A stretch of DNA of 64,000 bases from Martelella sp. HB161492. GTDB lineage: Bacteria > Pseudomonadota > Alphaproteobacteria > Rhizobiales > Rhizobiaceae. Where the stretch lies: NCBI RefSeq assembly GCF_013184775.1, contig NZ_JAATVV010000004.1, positions 333,236 to 397,235 of the forward strand. Direction: 5' to 3'. Positions 36,921 through 46,455 of this stretch are shown in pieces. Made by a program: the position numbers and the translations under genes. The notes beneath the pieces were generated by a model. The model was not told the origin of the DNA, did no database searches, and worked only from the letters and a program-made list of their open reading frames with translations. Each line of letters begins with the position of its first letter. The first letter of the stretch is position 1.

Positions 36921-39380
36921 TCAGTATAGACCGCTGGCGCCGGTCGAAATTGCCTTATTGGCCTGACCGGAATCCTTGAGGATCTGTTCCGGCGGAACAT
37001 AGCCGGCCATATCGATGACATCGAGCGACTGGGCCGGGCCTGTGCCAGGCTTGAAGGCCTCGACAATAGCGCCTGCATCACCCGGATTGGCCGCCATGCC
37101 GGTCTGACGATTGACGGCTATATTGAGCATGCCTTCCGGCTCGATGAAGTTCTCGACCGGCAGCTTCTTCAGCGCATCCGTCATGAATTCGTTGAAGATC
37201 GGCGCGGCAAGGCTGCCGCCTGTTCCCAGATGGCCGAGCGGAGCCGGCTGGTCGAAACCGACATAAAGCCCAGCCACGAGATTGGGGGTGAAGCCGACGA
37301 ACCAGGCATCCTTCTCGTCATTGGTGGTCCCGGTCTTGCCGGCGACCGGACGGTCGAGATGAACGGCGCTGGCACCCGTGCCGCGCTCAATCACGCCTTC
37401 CATCATCGTGGTGATCTGATAGGCGGTCATCGGATCGAGAACCTGCTCGCGCGTATCGACAAGCACCGGCTCGGCCTGCCCGGTCCACTGCGCCGCATTG
37501 CAGTCCATGCACTGGCGGTCCTCATGCTGGAAGATCGTTTCGCCATAGCGATCCTGAATGCGGTCGATCAGCGTCGGCGTCACCTGCTTGCCGCCATTGG
37601 CGATCACCGAATAGGCCGAGACCATGCGCATGACCGTGGTCTCGCCCGAACCGAGCGCCATGGCCAGCACCGGCTCCATATGATCGTAGATACCAAAGCG
37701 TTCGGCATAGTCGGCAACGACATCCATGCCGAGATCATTGGCAAGCCGCACCGTCATCAGGTTTTTCGATTTTTCGATCCCGGTGCGCAGCGTCTGCGGT
37801 CCGGAGAAGTCTCCACCGTAATTCTGCGGCTTCCAGACTTCACCGCCGGACTCGATCTCGATCGGCGCGTCCATGACCACGGATGCAGGCGTGTAGCCAT
37901 TATCAAGCGCTGCCGAATAGACAATCGGCTTGAACGAGGAGCCCGGCTGACGCATCGCCTGGGTGGCGCGGTTGAACTGGCTCTTGGAAAAGGCAAAGCC
38001 GCCCGACATCGCCAGCACGCGGCCCGTCTGCGGGTCCATGGCGACAAGGCCGCCCTGAACCCTGGGGATCTGGCGCAGGCGATAGGCATCACCGGTATCA
38101 CCGACGGCCTCGACATAGACAACGTCACCCGGCTCGAGCACGCCTGACGGGCTCTTGGCGTTTTTCTTGCCCTTTTCCTGGAAACGGTAGGCCCATTTCA
38201 TGTCGTCGGCGCTGATGCGCCCGGTCACACGTTCGCTATCGACCCTGTTGCCGGCATTGATCTGCGGACGAATGCCGATATCGACGCCTTTGTCATCAAC
38301 GCCGAGAACGACGGCAAGCTTCCAGGACGGCACATCCCAAAGCGGCGCTATCTTCGAAAGCGGAATGCCCCAGTCGCCCGAAATGTCGATATGATCGACA
38401 GGTTTCTGGAATCCGGCTTTCTCATCATAATTGACCAGTCCGTCACGCAGCGCCTTGTTGGCGAATTCCTGTATCTGCGGATCCAGCGATGTCCGCACCG
38501 AAAGACCGCCCTCATAAAGCGTCTTTTCACCGTATTTCTCGAGCAGATCTCGGCGGACGGCCTCGGCATAGTATTCGTCGCCGGCAACGGCGCCATTGTC
38601 ATGCGAGTTCACCACGCCCAGCGGCTGCTGCTTGGCCTCGTCGGCTTCCTCATCGGTGATATAGCCATTTTCCGCCATGCGATCGATGACCCAGTTGCGC
38701 CGCTCCATCGCCGCATCCGGATGGCGATAGGGATCATAATTGGCGGGACCCTTCAGCACAGCGGCCAGATAAGCACTTTCTGCGATCGTCAGATCGGCCA
38801 CGGGCTTGTCGAAATAGGTCAGCGCGGCATCGGCAATACCATAGGCATTCATGCCGAAATAAACTTCATTCAGGTAAAGCTCGAGGATCTTGTCCTTGGA
38901 ATAGGCCTGCTCGATGCGGAAGGACAGGATTGCCTCCTTGACCTTGCGCTCGATGGTCTGATCGGAGGACAGAAGAAAGTTCTTGGCAACCTGCTGGGTG
39001 ATGGTGGAGGCGCCGACCGGACGCCGGCCGCTGCCGATATTCTTGATGTTGGTAAGCACCGCACGGGTCAGACCAACAACGTCAATGCCGGGATGGGTGT
39101 AGAAATTCTTGTCTTCCGCCGACAGAAACGAGCCGCGAACACGCATGGGAATGGCATCAATCGGCAGGAACAGACGACGTTCATGCGCATATTCGGTCAT
39201 CAGATCGCCATTGCCGGCATAGATGCGGGTGGTGACCGGCGGCGCATACTGGCTCAGAACCTCATAATCCGGCAGGTCCTTGGCGACGCGGCCCAGATAG
39301 AGCGCAACGCCAAGCGCCACGACGATGAACATGACACAGGCCAGTCCGAAGAGATAACCAATGAATTTGAGTACACCCAC
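36921..39380 (-). CDS. mrcA: Penicillin-binding protein 1A
   Basis: This bifunctional class A PBP polymerises and cross-links peptidoglycan. After one membrane helix (about 8-28) come the GT51 glycosyltransferase domain (SAEDKNFYTHPGIDVVG, GASTITQQVAKNF), an OB-like insert, and the transpeptidase domain with QPGSSFKPIVY (active Ser in SSFK) and a KTGTTNDEKDAWF C-terminal motif. The frame begins at a TTG (39389), but GTG 39380 (MGVLKFIGYLFG) is preferred because AGGA lies 11 nt upstream of it and only 3 nt from the TTG. The protein is about 819 residues, normal for alphaproteobacterial PBP1A. Confidence 0.94.
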   Translation of the reverse strand: MGVLKFIGYLFGLACVMFIVVALGVALYLGRVAKDLPDYEVLSQYAPPVTTRIYAGNGDLMTEYAHERRLFLPIDAIPMRVRGSFLSAEDKNFYTHPGIDVVGLTRAVLTNIKNIGSGRRPVGASTITQQVAKNFLLSSDQTIERKVKEAILSFRIEQAYSKDKILELYLNEVYFGMNAYGIADAALTYFDKPVADLTIAESAYLAAVLKGPANYDPYRHPDAAMERRNWVIDRMAENGYITDEEADEAKQQPLGVVNSHDNGAVAGDEYYAEAVRRDLLEKYGEKTLYEGGLSVRTSLDPQIQEFANKALRDGLVNYDEKAGFQKPVDHIDISGDWGIPLSKIAPLWDVPSWKLAVVLGVDDKGVDIGIRPQINAGNRVDSERVTGRISADDMKWAYRFQEKGKKNAKSPSGVLEPGDVVYVEAVGDTGDAYRLRQIPRVQGGLVAMDPQTGRVLAMSGGFAFSKSQFNRATQAMRQPGSSFKPIVYSAALDNGYTPASVVMDAPIEIESGGEVWKPQNYGGDFSGPQTLRTGIEKSKNLMTVRLANDLGMDVVADYAERFGIYDHMEPVLAMALGSGETTVMRMVSAYSVIANGGKQVTPTLIDRIQDRYGETIFQHEDRQCMDCNAAQWTGQAEPVLVDTREQVLDPMTAYQITTMMEGVIERGTGASAVHLDRPVAGKTGTTNDEKDAWFVGFTPNLVAGLYVGFDQPAPLGHLGTGGSLAAPIFNEFMTDALKKLPVENFIEPEGMLNIAVNRQTGMAANPGDAGAIVEAFKPGTGPAQSLDVIDMAGYVPPEQILKDSGQANKAISTGASGLY

Positions 39381-39609
39381 TTTAGTCAATATCCTGTTCT
39401 TCGCCGCATCGCAGCCAGCATGCCCATTTCAGGCCAGGGCGTTTTTCTCGACGCCTGCAAATCATCGCGCAATAGCGCCGCTTCCTCGCGAAGGAAACAC
39501 CTTACTGGCAATTTACGATGATTGTGGGCATTTTACGACGCCGGACAATAGTCATGATAGCAAGACGGTTCGATCTATTACCATTTGTTGCAATCTTGCG
39601 ACTCCGTTC

Positions 39610-40905
39610 TCAACCACCAGACACAGTCGTTTCATGATATTGCTTGACGGCTTTTACCAGCCGATCGACCAGCAAGGCCCGCCAGGCCGGGTCCTGCATG
39701 CGCTTCTCATCATCCGGATTGGACAGAAAACCGATCTCCAGCAGAACCGAGGGAATATCGGGCGCCCGCAGCACCTGGAAGCCGGCATAGCGATGGGGAT
39801 TGTTGATCAGCCCGATCTGGCCGTTGAACGAATCCACAATCTTGTCGGCAAAATCAATGGAAAAATTCTGTGTCTCGCGCCGCGTCAGGTCGAGCAGAAT
39901 ATCGGTCACCGCCTCCGGCTCATCCGTGCTGTGAATACCGGCAATGGAATCGGAAAGGTTCTCACGCTGCGCCATCGCGGCAGCCAGCTGGTCCGAGGCC
40001 GTGTCGGAGATCGTATAGACCGTGGCGCCCGAAATCTCAGGCTGCTGGGTGAGCGAATCGGCATGGAAGGAGACAAACAGGTCGGCGCCATGCTGACGGG
40101 CAATCTCGACGCGTTGCGACAGGGTCAGATATTCATCCTTATCGCGCGTCAAAACCGCATCATAGCCGCTTTCCTGTTTCAGACGGGTGGCGAAGGCTTT
40201 GGCAAAGGCCAGCGTGATCACCTTTTCCGGCGTGTGGGTGTCCTCCCCCATGGCACCATTATCGATGCCGCCGTGACCGGCATCCACGGCAACAAGAAAA
40301 TCGTCATTGTCCCGGGGGATGATCGCCGGATCGCTGACGGTCGCGGAAGAAAGGGGTGCCGCACCCTCTCCCGTCTGCTTTGCCAGCTGATCAGCCATCA
40401 GCGCTGCGAACTGGTCATCGGTGATCATGGCGAAATCGACGACGAGACGATATCCGTCGGTTTCCGATTTGCGCACCTCGCCAAGGGTCATCTTGATGGC
40501 GCGCGCGCCGGTCAGCACGATCCGGGCACCGCCCTCCGGCGTCGAACCGTATCGGATGTCCGAGATCAGCCCGCGCGGACTGAGCGCACCATCCGGAAAG
40601 CCGAAGGCCGTCGGCGGCAGAGAAATGATCACCCGGTCGGGATTGGCGACATAGCGAAAGCTGAAGCTCGGCTCACGGTCGAAATCAACCACCAGTCGCG
40701 CGCGCGCGTCGTCACCGACAAGCAGCCCGTTATAGGCAATCAATGGCATGTCCTTGCTGGTATCCGAAGCCTCGGCGCGCGGCGCCTTCATGACAAATAT
40801 CAAGCAAAGCAACGCCATCATCATCATGATAGCGCACACAGTGAAACCGCGTCCCATCTTGCCTGCAGCCATCACAGCTTCTCTGCCCTTGCCTTCGCCC
40901 ATCAT
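39610..40905 (-). CDS. amiC: N-acetylmuramoyl-L-alanine amidase AmiC-type
   Basis: This periplasmic zinc amidase removes stem peptides from MurNAc during cell separation. The 431 residues include an N-terminal hydrophobic segment (about 20-40), an AMIN domain (about 55-160) for targeting, and an Amidase_3 domain (about 210-425). Zinc-ligand motifs are DAGHGGIDNGAMG, a later Glu in LTRDKDEYLTLSQRV and DLFVSFHADS. Start choice is uncertain: ATG 40905, 40902 or 40872 all fit, with MAAGKMGRGF from the last. It lies 220 bp downstream of mrcA's start on the same strand and is divergent from rne. Confidence 0.92.
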   Translation of the reverse strand: MMGEGKGREAVMAAGKMGRGFTVCAIMMMMALLCLIFVMKAPRAEASDTSKDMPLIAYNGLLVGDDARARLVVDFDREPSFSFRYVANPDRVIISLPPTAFGFPDGALSPRGLISDIRYGSTPEGGARIVLTGARAIKMTLGEVRKSETDGYRLVVDFAMITDDQFAALMADQLAKQTGEGAAPLSSATVSDPAIIPRDNDDFLVAVDAGHGGIDNGAMGEDTHTPEKVITLAFAKAFATRLKQESGYDAVLTRDKDEYLTLSQRVEIARQHGADLFVSFHADSLTQQPEISGATVYTISDTASDQLAAAMAQRENLSDSIAGIHSTDEPEAVTDILLDLTRRETQNFSIDFADKIVDSFNGQIGLINNPHRYAGFQVLRAPDIPSVLLEIGFLSNPDDEKRMQDPAWRALLVDRLVKAVKQYHETTVSGG

Positions 40906-41571
40906 GTCCTTCGCAGATCATCTCACAAGGTCGGGAGATCGCCTTGTGATTGCATCGAATATTATTCGAAAATATCTACCTCTTGGCATGTTGCCATGCA
41001 GAAGGAAAGCGGCGATTTTCTGGCCGCGGCCTCATCCCTGGCCGGATTGAGCGCAATGTTTTCGTGAACTGCCTGTCAAACATTTCGGTCGACAGGCTTT
41101 TTTCTTGAAATTGTTGCGTGAAAAACATAGAAATGCAGATTAGGCGAAGCGTGTAGACGGGATAGGTCCGCGTAACGGCTGCCAGGAGACCAGCTCTGGC
41201 GCCATGAGTTGCGTGAGGACATCCGCCGTTAATCCATTCGCTGACTTGTGAATCTCCGCTTGCAGACGTCTCAAGCAAACAAGACGTTGCAGCGATAGCG
41301 TGCACCGCTCTTTACCGGGCAAATTCATCGGGTCCTGACGGACCTTGGCATTATTTTGAGTTCGATTGGTTCCTATGATCCCGACGCGCAATTTCCTCCA
41401 GGCACACGGAAGAGCCCCTGACAGGTCCTCCGTTCGCATGATCGAGAGACGCGTCCGTTACGAACCGTCGGAATTACATTCATCCGGCAGCAGAACACCC
41501 CGTATCGCCCGTCCGCCAGTTGGCGGCCCCCGGCGAAACTCTGATTCTGCCCGCCGAGGAGCTTTCCTTAC
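40906..41571 (+). other. Long rne leader / amiC-rne divergent region
   Basis: These 666 bp hold no supported gene. The left end must contain the amiC promoter; near 40960 the sequence is AT-rich (AATATTATTCGAAAATAT). On the plus strand a terminator-like hairpin sits at 41071-41103, and about 470 bp of leader lies between it and the rne start codon. Long autoregulatory leaders are known for rne in other Proteobacteria. A 99-codon antisense frame at 41140-41439 has no recognisable relatives and is not called. Confidence 0.5.
41071..41103 (+). terminator. Internal terminator-like hairpin in the rne leader
   Basis: GCCTGTC (41071-41077) pairs with GACAGGC (41091-41097) around a 13-nt loop and is followed by six T residues. 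It faces rne and lies 469 bp upstream of its start codon, so it could end a short RNA or act in attenuation. Confidence 0.65.
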
Positions 41572-44433
41572 ATGGCAGACAAAATGCTTATCGACGCCTC
41601 CCACGAAGAGGAGACTCGCGTCGTTGTTGTACGTGGAAATCGGATAGAGGAATTCGACTTCGAATCGCAGCACAAGAAACAGCTGCGCGGCAACATTTAT
41701 CTGGCGAAAGTCACGCGGGTTGAACCCTCGCTGCAGGCGGCCTTTGTTGACTATGGCGGAAACCGCCATGGCTTCCTCGCCTTTTCTGAAATCCATCCGG
41801 ACTACTACCAGATTCCGCTTGCCGACCGTCAGGCCCTTCTCGAAGCCGACGAAGAGGACGATGACGATCTGGATAGCGGGCTGAGCGAGCCGGCCGAAGC
41901 CGCTGAACAGGCTGCCGAGGAGAAATCCGCCAAGCCGAAGCCGCGCACCCGCCGTGGACGCGGCAAGTCGAAGTCGGCCGTCAAGGCTGGTGACGAGGCG
42001 GCCACGGACGAAAAGGCCGAAACGGCCCAGGCTGCAGAAGCGGGCGAAGCCGATACCGGCAATGGCGAAGACGGCAATGACAACGGGCCGTCCCATATGG
42101 CTGCGGACGTTGATGCCGACATTGTTTCCGAAGATGTCGATGATGACGAGGCAGACCAGGTCGAATCCGTCGGCGCGGAAGACGCGCTGGAGGAATTGCC
42201 GGACCGCGCCAGCCGCAAGCCGCGCAAGCAGTACCGCATTCAGGAAGTCATCAAGCGCCGGCAGATCCTGCTGGTCCAGGTGGCCAAGGAAGAACGCGGC
42301 AACAAGGGCGCAGCGCTGACCACCTATCTGTCGCTTGCCGGCCGTTACTCGGTGCTGATGCCGAACACCGCGCGTGGCGGCGGAATTTCCCGCAAGATCA
42401 CCAACCCTGCCGACCGCAAGCGGCTGAAGGAAGTCGCCAAGGGCCTCGAAGTGCCGAAGGGCATGGGCGTGATCCTGCGCACGGCCGGTGCCAACCGCAC
42501 CAAGGCCGAGGTGAAGCGCGACTTCGAATATCTGATGCGCCTTTGGGAAAATGTCCGCTCCAAGACGCTGACATCGACCGCGCCCTGCCTCGTCTATGAG
42601 GAAGGCAGCCTAATCAAACGTTCGATCCGTGACCTTTACAACAAGGATATCAACGAGATCATCGTTTCCGGCGAGGAAGGCTATCGTGAAGCCAAAGACT
42701 TCATGAAGATGCTGATGCCGAGCCATGCCAAGGTTGTTCAGCCCTATCGCGACGTCCATCCGATCTACTCGCGCTCCGGCATTGAGGCACAGCTTGACCG
42801 CATGCTGCAGCCGCAGGTGACGCTGAAATCCGGCGGATATCTGATCATCAACCAGACGGAAGCGCTGGTGGCGATCGACGTCAACTCCGGACGCTCGACC
42901 CGCGAACATTCCATCGAGGACACAGCGCTGCAGACCAATCTGGAGGCAGCCGAAGAAGTGGCGCGCCAGCTGCGCCTGCGCGACCTTGCCGGCCTCGTGG
43001 TCATCGACTTCATCGACATGGAAGAAAAGCGCAACAACCGCGCCGTCGAGAAGCGTCTGAAGGATTGCCTGAAGAACGATCGCGCCCGCATTCAGGTTGG
43101 GCGGATCTCGCATTTCGGCCTTCTGGAAATGTCGCGCCAGCGCATTCGCGCCTCGGTGCTGGAATCGACCACGCAGGTCTGCTCGCATTGCGGCGGCACC
43201 GGTCACGTCCTGTCGCAGTCTTCTGTCGCCCTGCATGTTCTGCGCGGCATTGAGGAATATCTGCTGAAGAACACGACCCATGACATTACGGTCAAGACGA
43301 CGCCAGATATCGCGCTTTATCTGCTGAACCAGAAGCGTCACTCGATCGTCGATTACGAAACCCGTTTCGGCCTTTCGATCAGCATCCAGGCGGAAGCAGA
43401 CATCACCGGCCGTCACTTCGATATCGAACGCGGCGAGCCGGTCGAAACCCCGGTCAAGATTGAAGCCCTCTTCAACTTCGTGCCCGAGGAAGAAGAAGAC
43501 GAGATCGTCATCGAGGCAGAGGTCGAGGAAGACGAGAGCACGACCGAAGCAGAGGCACCGCGCGACGACGAGAGCCGCGGCTCCAAGCGCAAGCGCCGCC
43601 GGCGTCGGCGTGGCGGTCGTGGCGGCCAGAACAATAGCGGTGAGACCGAAGGCCGTGAAACGACGCCTTCGAACAGCGAAGCCGCGGAAAATGCTGACGA
43701 CAGCGACAGCGAACCGGAAGAAACAGCAGCCGAAGCCGGCACCGCTGATGCTGACGCCGACGACGCACCGAAGCGCAAGCGCCGGCGCGGCAAGCGTGGC
43801 GGACGCCGCAATCGCAGCGACGACGCGACTGGCCAGCAGGACGACAATGCATCAGACGTCGCTGACGAAACCGTCGCCGAAACCAGTGACGCTGCCGCTG
43901 AAGCAACAGACGCCAGCACTACCGAGGCATCAGCGCCGGTAGAGACAAGCGAAACGGCGCCGGCAGAAACGGCTGAAAAGCCGGATGCTGCAGAGACGCA
44001 GCCTGCAGCAGCAGAAACAGCTGCGGTGGAAGCGGCACCGGCAGAACAGGCGGCCGCTGCAAGCGAGGCACCGGCTGAAGAAGCGGCTCCGGCAAAGCCT
44101 GCCCGCCGCCGTCGCACGACCAAGAAGAAAGCTGCTGAAGCTGAGGCCGCTCCCGCTGAGGACGTCAAGGCGGAAGCGCCCGCAGCCGAAGCGCCTGCAG
44201 CCAAAGCGGAATCCGCCATCCCGGCCGAAGCCCCTGTTGCCGCCCCGGCTGCAACAGAAGTGGCAGAAACCCCGGCAGAGGAAACGGCAGCTGAGACTGA
44301 AACATCGGAAGCAACGCCCGCGCCGGCGACGGCTGCCAGCAGCGAACCGGTCGTCACATCGAGCTTCAACAATGATGATGACGAAGAAAAGAAGCCCAAG
44401 CGCGGCTGGTGGCAGCGCCGCGGTTTCTTCTGA
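41572..44433 (+). CDS. rne: Ribonuclease E
   Basis: RNase E is the main endoribonuclease of mRNA decay and rRNA/tRNA processing and the scaffold of the degradosome. The 953 residues hold an S1 domain (about 36-85) interrupted by a highly acidic/Ala-rich insert (about 90-218) before it resumes at KQYRIQEVIKRRQILLVQV. The DNase I-like subdomain carries catalytic Asp436 (AIDVNSG) and Asp479 (VVIDFIDM); their 43-residue spacing equals that in E. coli. Cys537/Cys540 (CSHC) form the Zn-link. The C-terminal third is disordered, with KRKRRRRRRGGRGG-type basic patches and long Ala/Glu stretches, ending KPKRGWWQRRGFF. GAGGAG lies upstream of the ATG. Confidence 0.97.
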   Translation: MADKMLIDASHEEETRVVVVRGNRIEEFDFESQHKKQLRGNIYLAKVTRVEPSLQAAFVDYGGNRHGFLAFSEIHPDYYQIPLADRQALLEADEEDDDDLDSGLSEPAEAAEQAAEEKSAKPKPRTRRGRGKSKSAVKAGDEAATDEKAETAQAAEAGEADTGNGEDGNDNGPSHMAADVDADIVSEDVDDDEADQVESVGAEDALEELPDRASRKPRKQYRIQEVIKRRQILLVQVAKEERGNKGAALTTYLSLAGRYSVLMPNTARGGGISRKITNPADRKRLKEVAKGLEVPKGMGVILRTAGANRTKAEVKRDFEYLMRLWENVRSKTLTSTAPCLVYEEGSLIKRSIRDLYNKDINEIIVSGEEGYREAKDFMKMLMPSHAKVVQPYRDVHPIYSRSGIEAQLDRMLQPQVTLKSGGYLIINQTEALVAIDVNSGRSTREHSIEDTALQTNLEAAEEVARQLRLRDLAGLVVIDFIDMEEKRNNRAVEKRLKDCLKNDRARIQVGRISHFGLLEMSRQRIRASVLESTTQVCSHCGGTGHVLSQSSVALHVLRGIEEYLLKNTTHDITVKTTPDIALYLLNQKRHSIVDYETRFGLSISIQAEADITGRHFDIERGEPVETPVKIEALFNFVPEEEEDEIVIEAEVEEDESTTEAEAPRDDESRGSKRKRRRRRRGGRGGQNNSGETEGRETTPSNSEAAENADDSDSEPEETAAEAGTADADADDAPKRKRRRGKRGGRRNRSDDATGQQDDNASDVADETVAETSDAAAEATDASTTEASAPVETSETAPAETAEKPDAAETQPAAAETAAVEAAPAEQAAAASEAPAEEAAPAKPARRRRTTKKKAAEAEAAPAEDVKAEAPAAEAPAAKAESAIPAEAPVAAPAATEVAETPAEETAAETETSEATPAPATAASSEPVVTSSFNNDDDEEKKPKRGWWQRRGFF

Positions 44434-44455
44434 GACCAGACCAAGTGTCAGACCT

Positions 44456-44489
44456 GAAAAACGCCGGCCTCAAAAGGGCCGGCGTTTTG
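44456..44489 (+). terminator. Rho-independent terminator after rne
   Basis: ACGCCGGCC pairs with GGCCGGCGT around a short loop, flanked by AAAAA and TTTT, 23 bp after the rne stop. Confidence 0.9.
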
Positions 44490-44511
44490 CTGTCCGCATA
44501 TCATCTCGGGA

Positions 44512-45051
44512 TCATGGCCGCTGGCGTTCCATGATCAGGGCTGGATGGCCGAGATAGTCCCCCATGCCCATCTCGCGATATCCATTTTTCTCCGCCACCC
44601 GTATTGATGCCGCATGCTGCGGATCGAAGATGCAGACCGTCCGATCGGCCGAAAGATGCACATCCGCCCAGACCAGCGCCGCGGCAACGGCTTCGCTGGC
44701 AAGACCGCGCCCATGGACGGCAGGGATCAGGGTCCAGCCGATTTCCGGCCAGGCTTCGAGCGACGGTGTGATCTCGCGCTTGTTTGCGGAAAAGCCGACA
44801 CCGCCGATGAAGGCGCCGCTTTCACGATCCTCGACCGCCCATGAGCCGAATCTCAGGGCTTTCCAGTGCCCGAAATAGCGCAGCAGCCGTTCCCAGCTCT
44901 GCGAACGCGGCTGCGGCGTGCCCGAGATGTAACGGACCACGGCCGGGTCCGCCCACATGGCCGCAAGATCCTCGAAATCATCCAGTCTGAAACCGCGCAT
45001 ACGGATCCGCGCGGTCAGGAGTTCGGGAACATTATCCGCTTCAGCCGTCAT
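44512..45051 (-). CDS. GNAT-family N-acetyltransferase (RimJ/RimL-like)
   Basis: This 179-residue protein starts with the RimJ-type strand LLTARIRMRGFRLDDFEDLAAMW and has the acetyl-CoA loop PAVHGRGLASEAVAAAL, followed by ASIRVAEKNGYREMG near the C-terminus. RimJ/RimL-like members acetylate protein N-termini or small molecules; the substrate here is unknown. It lies 27 bp downstream of the aminotransferase on the same strand, probably in one transcript. Confidence 0.85.
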   Translation of the reverse strand: MTAEADNVPELLTARIRMRGFRLDDFEDLAAMWADPAVVRYISGTPQPRSQSWERLLRYFGHWKALRFGSWAVEDRESGAFIGGVGFSANKREITPSLEAWPEIGWTLIPAVHGRGLASEAVAAALVWADVHLSADRTVCIFDPQHAASIRVAEKNGYREMGMGDYLGHPALIMERQRP

Positions 45052-45078
45052 GACCCCTCCCTCTCATGGCCTTCCCCC

Positions 45079-46239
45079 TTATGGCTTGAGCCAGTTGCCG
45101 AGCCGCTGAATGGCCTCGACAATCTCGTCATAGGTACCAGCGTAAGACAGCCGCAGAAAGCGCCCGCCCTCCTCGGGATCGAAATCCGCCCCGGGCGTTA
45201 CCGCCACATCAGCCCCGGCAAGGATGTTGCGGGCCAGCGCCATACTGTCATTGGAATAGCGGCTGCAATCGACATAGGCGTAGAAAGCCCCGTCCATGGG
45301 CGAGACAACCGGCAAGCCGATCTCAGGCAAGGCGTTCAGCAGAAAATCGCGGTTGGCGCGGTAACGGTCCCGGTAGATATCGAGCTGCGCGCGCGCGCCG
45401 AGGGCGGCTTCAGCCGCGACCTGCGACAGCTCCGGAGCGGAGATATAGAGGCTCTGGGCAATCTGCTCAACCGGGCGCACCATCGCCTCCGGCAGCACCA
45501 TCCAGCCGACCCGCCACCCGGTCATGCAATAATATTTGGAGAAGGAATTGATGATCACCGCATTGTCGGTGACCGAAAGCGCCGAGGTTTCCTCCCCGGA
45601 AAAGACCAGTCCGTGATAGATCTCGTCGGAGATGAAAGCGGCATTTCGGGCATCGCACCAGTCGGCAATCGCCGTCAGCGCCGCCCGTCCGGTCACGGTT
45701 CCCGTCGGGTTTGCCGGGCTCGCCAGAAGCACGCCACGAATGGTCACACCATGCGCGCGTTCCGCTGCCTCCAGCCCTTGAGGGCTCAGGGTAAAGCCAC
45801 TTTCCGCATCGGCAGCAACTTCAACCGGATTGAGGTTAAGAGCTTTCAGGATATTGCGGTAGGCGGGATAGCCCGGCTTGGCAATGGCGACGGCATCACC
45901 CGGATCGAACAGGGCCAGAAAAGCGAGATTGAAGCCTGCCGAAGATCCCGTTGTCACCGCAATGCGCGCCGGATCAACCGAAACGCCGATCCGGTCTTGG
46001 TAGTCCGCCGCAATGGCACGCTTCAGCGACGCAAGCCCGAAGGCATCGGTGTAGCCGACATGGCCGTGGGCAAGAGCGTCACGCGCCGCCTCAAGAGCGG
46101 CATCAGGGGCAGGAAAAGAGGGCTGACCGACGGCGAGAGAGATAACGGGGCGCCCCGCTGCCTTCATGCGATTGGCCTCCGCCAGTACATCCATGGCATG
46201 AAAGGGTTCGACTTGGCTGCGGCGTGAGGGGGAGATCAT
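45079..46239 (-). CDS. PLP-dependent class I/II aminotransferase
   Basis: This fold-type I aminotransferase has 386 residues from ATG 46239 (AAGGAAG upstream). Visible motifs are VGQPSFPAP near the N-terminus, GSSAGFNLAFLALFDPGD, ASPANPTGTV (the NPTG substrate loop), SDEIYHGLVF (cofactor Asp and Tyr), the Schiff-base Lys in NSFSKYYCMTGWRVGW, and the C-terminal RLSYAGTYDEI, where the Arg binds the substrate carboxylate. It belongs with aspartate/aromatic aminotransferases, but the preferred amino acid cannot be stated. It is divergent from the DsbA-like gene. Confidence 0.88.
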   Translation of the reverse strand: MISPSRRSQVEPFHAMDVLAEANRMKAAGRPVISLAVGQPSFPAPDAALEAARDALAHGHVGYTDAFGLASLKRAIAADYQDRIGVSVDPARIAVTTGSSAGFNLAFLALFDPGDAVAIAKPGYPAYRNILKALNLNPVEVAADAESGFTLSPQGLEAAERAHGVTIRGVLLASPANPTGTVTGRAALTAIADWCDARNAAFISDEIYHGLVFSGEETSALSVTDNAVIINSFSKYYCMTGWRVGWMVLPEAMVRPVEQIAQSLYISAPELSQVAAEAALGARAQLDIYRDRYRANRDFLLNALPEIGLPVVSPMDGAFYAYVDCSRYSNDSMALARNILAGADVAVTPGADFDPEEGGRFLRLSYAGTYDEIVEAIQRLGNWLKP

Positions 46240-46455
46240 CTGTACTTCCTTGCGGGATTTCCGGATTATAGGCCTTCGATGAGGCATCGCTGCGGCAATC
46301 TCAACCACACAAAGACATTCTTCAATGCGTAATCATGTTGCAAAGGGCAGTTTATAGGACATAGCTATGGACATCGCCGCCTTTTTTGCACATTTCAAAT
46401 CTAGGCACGGGGCGCTCTCGCATGGCTTCCCGCCGCGCGAAACCAAGGGGACAAC

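Noticed and set aside
41140..41439. 99-codon antisense frame in the rne leader
   Set aside because: It has no recognised homology, no clear ribosome-binding site, and lies in a region better explained as leader RNA.
43413..44444. 343-codon Ser/Ala-rich minus-strand frame
   Set aside because: It is the reverse complement of the low-complexity Ala/Glu tail of RNase E; composition explains it.
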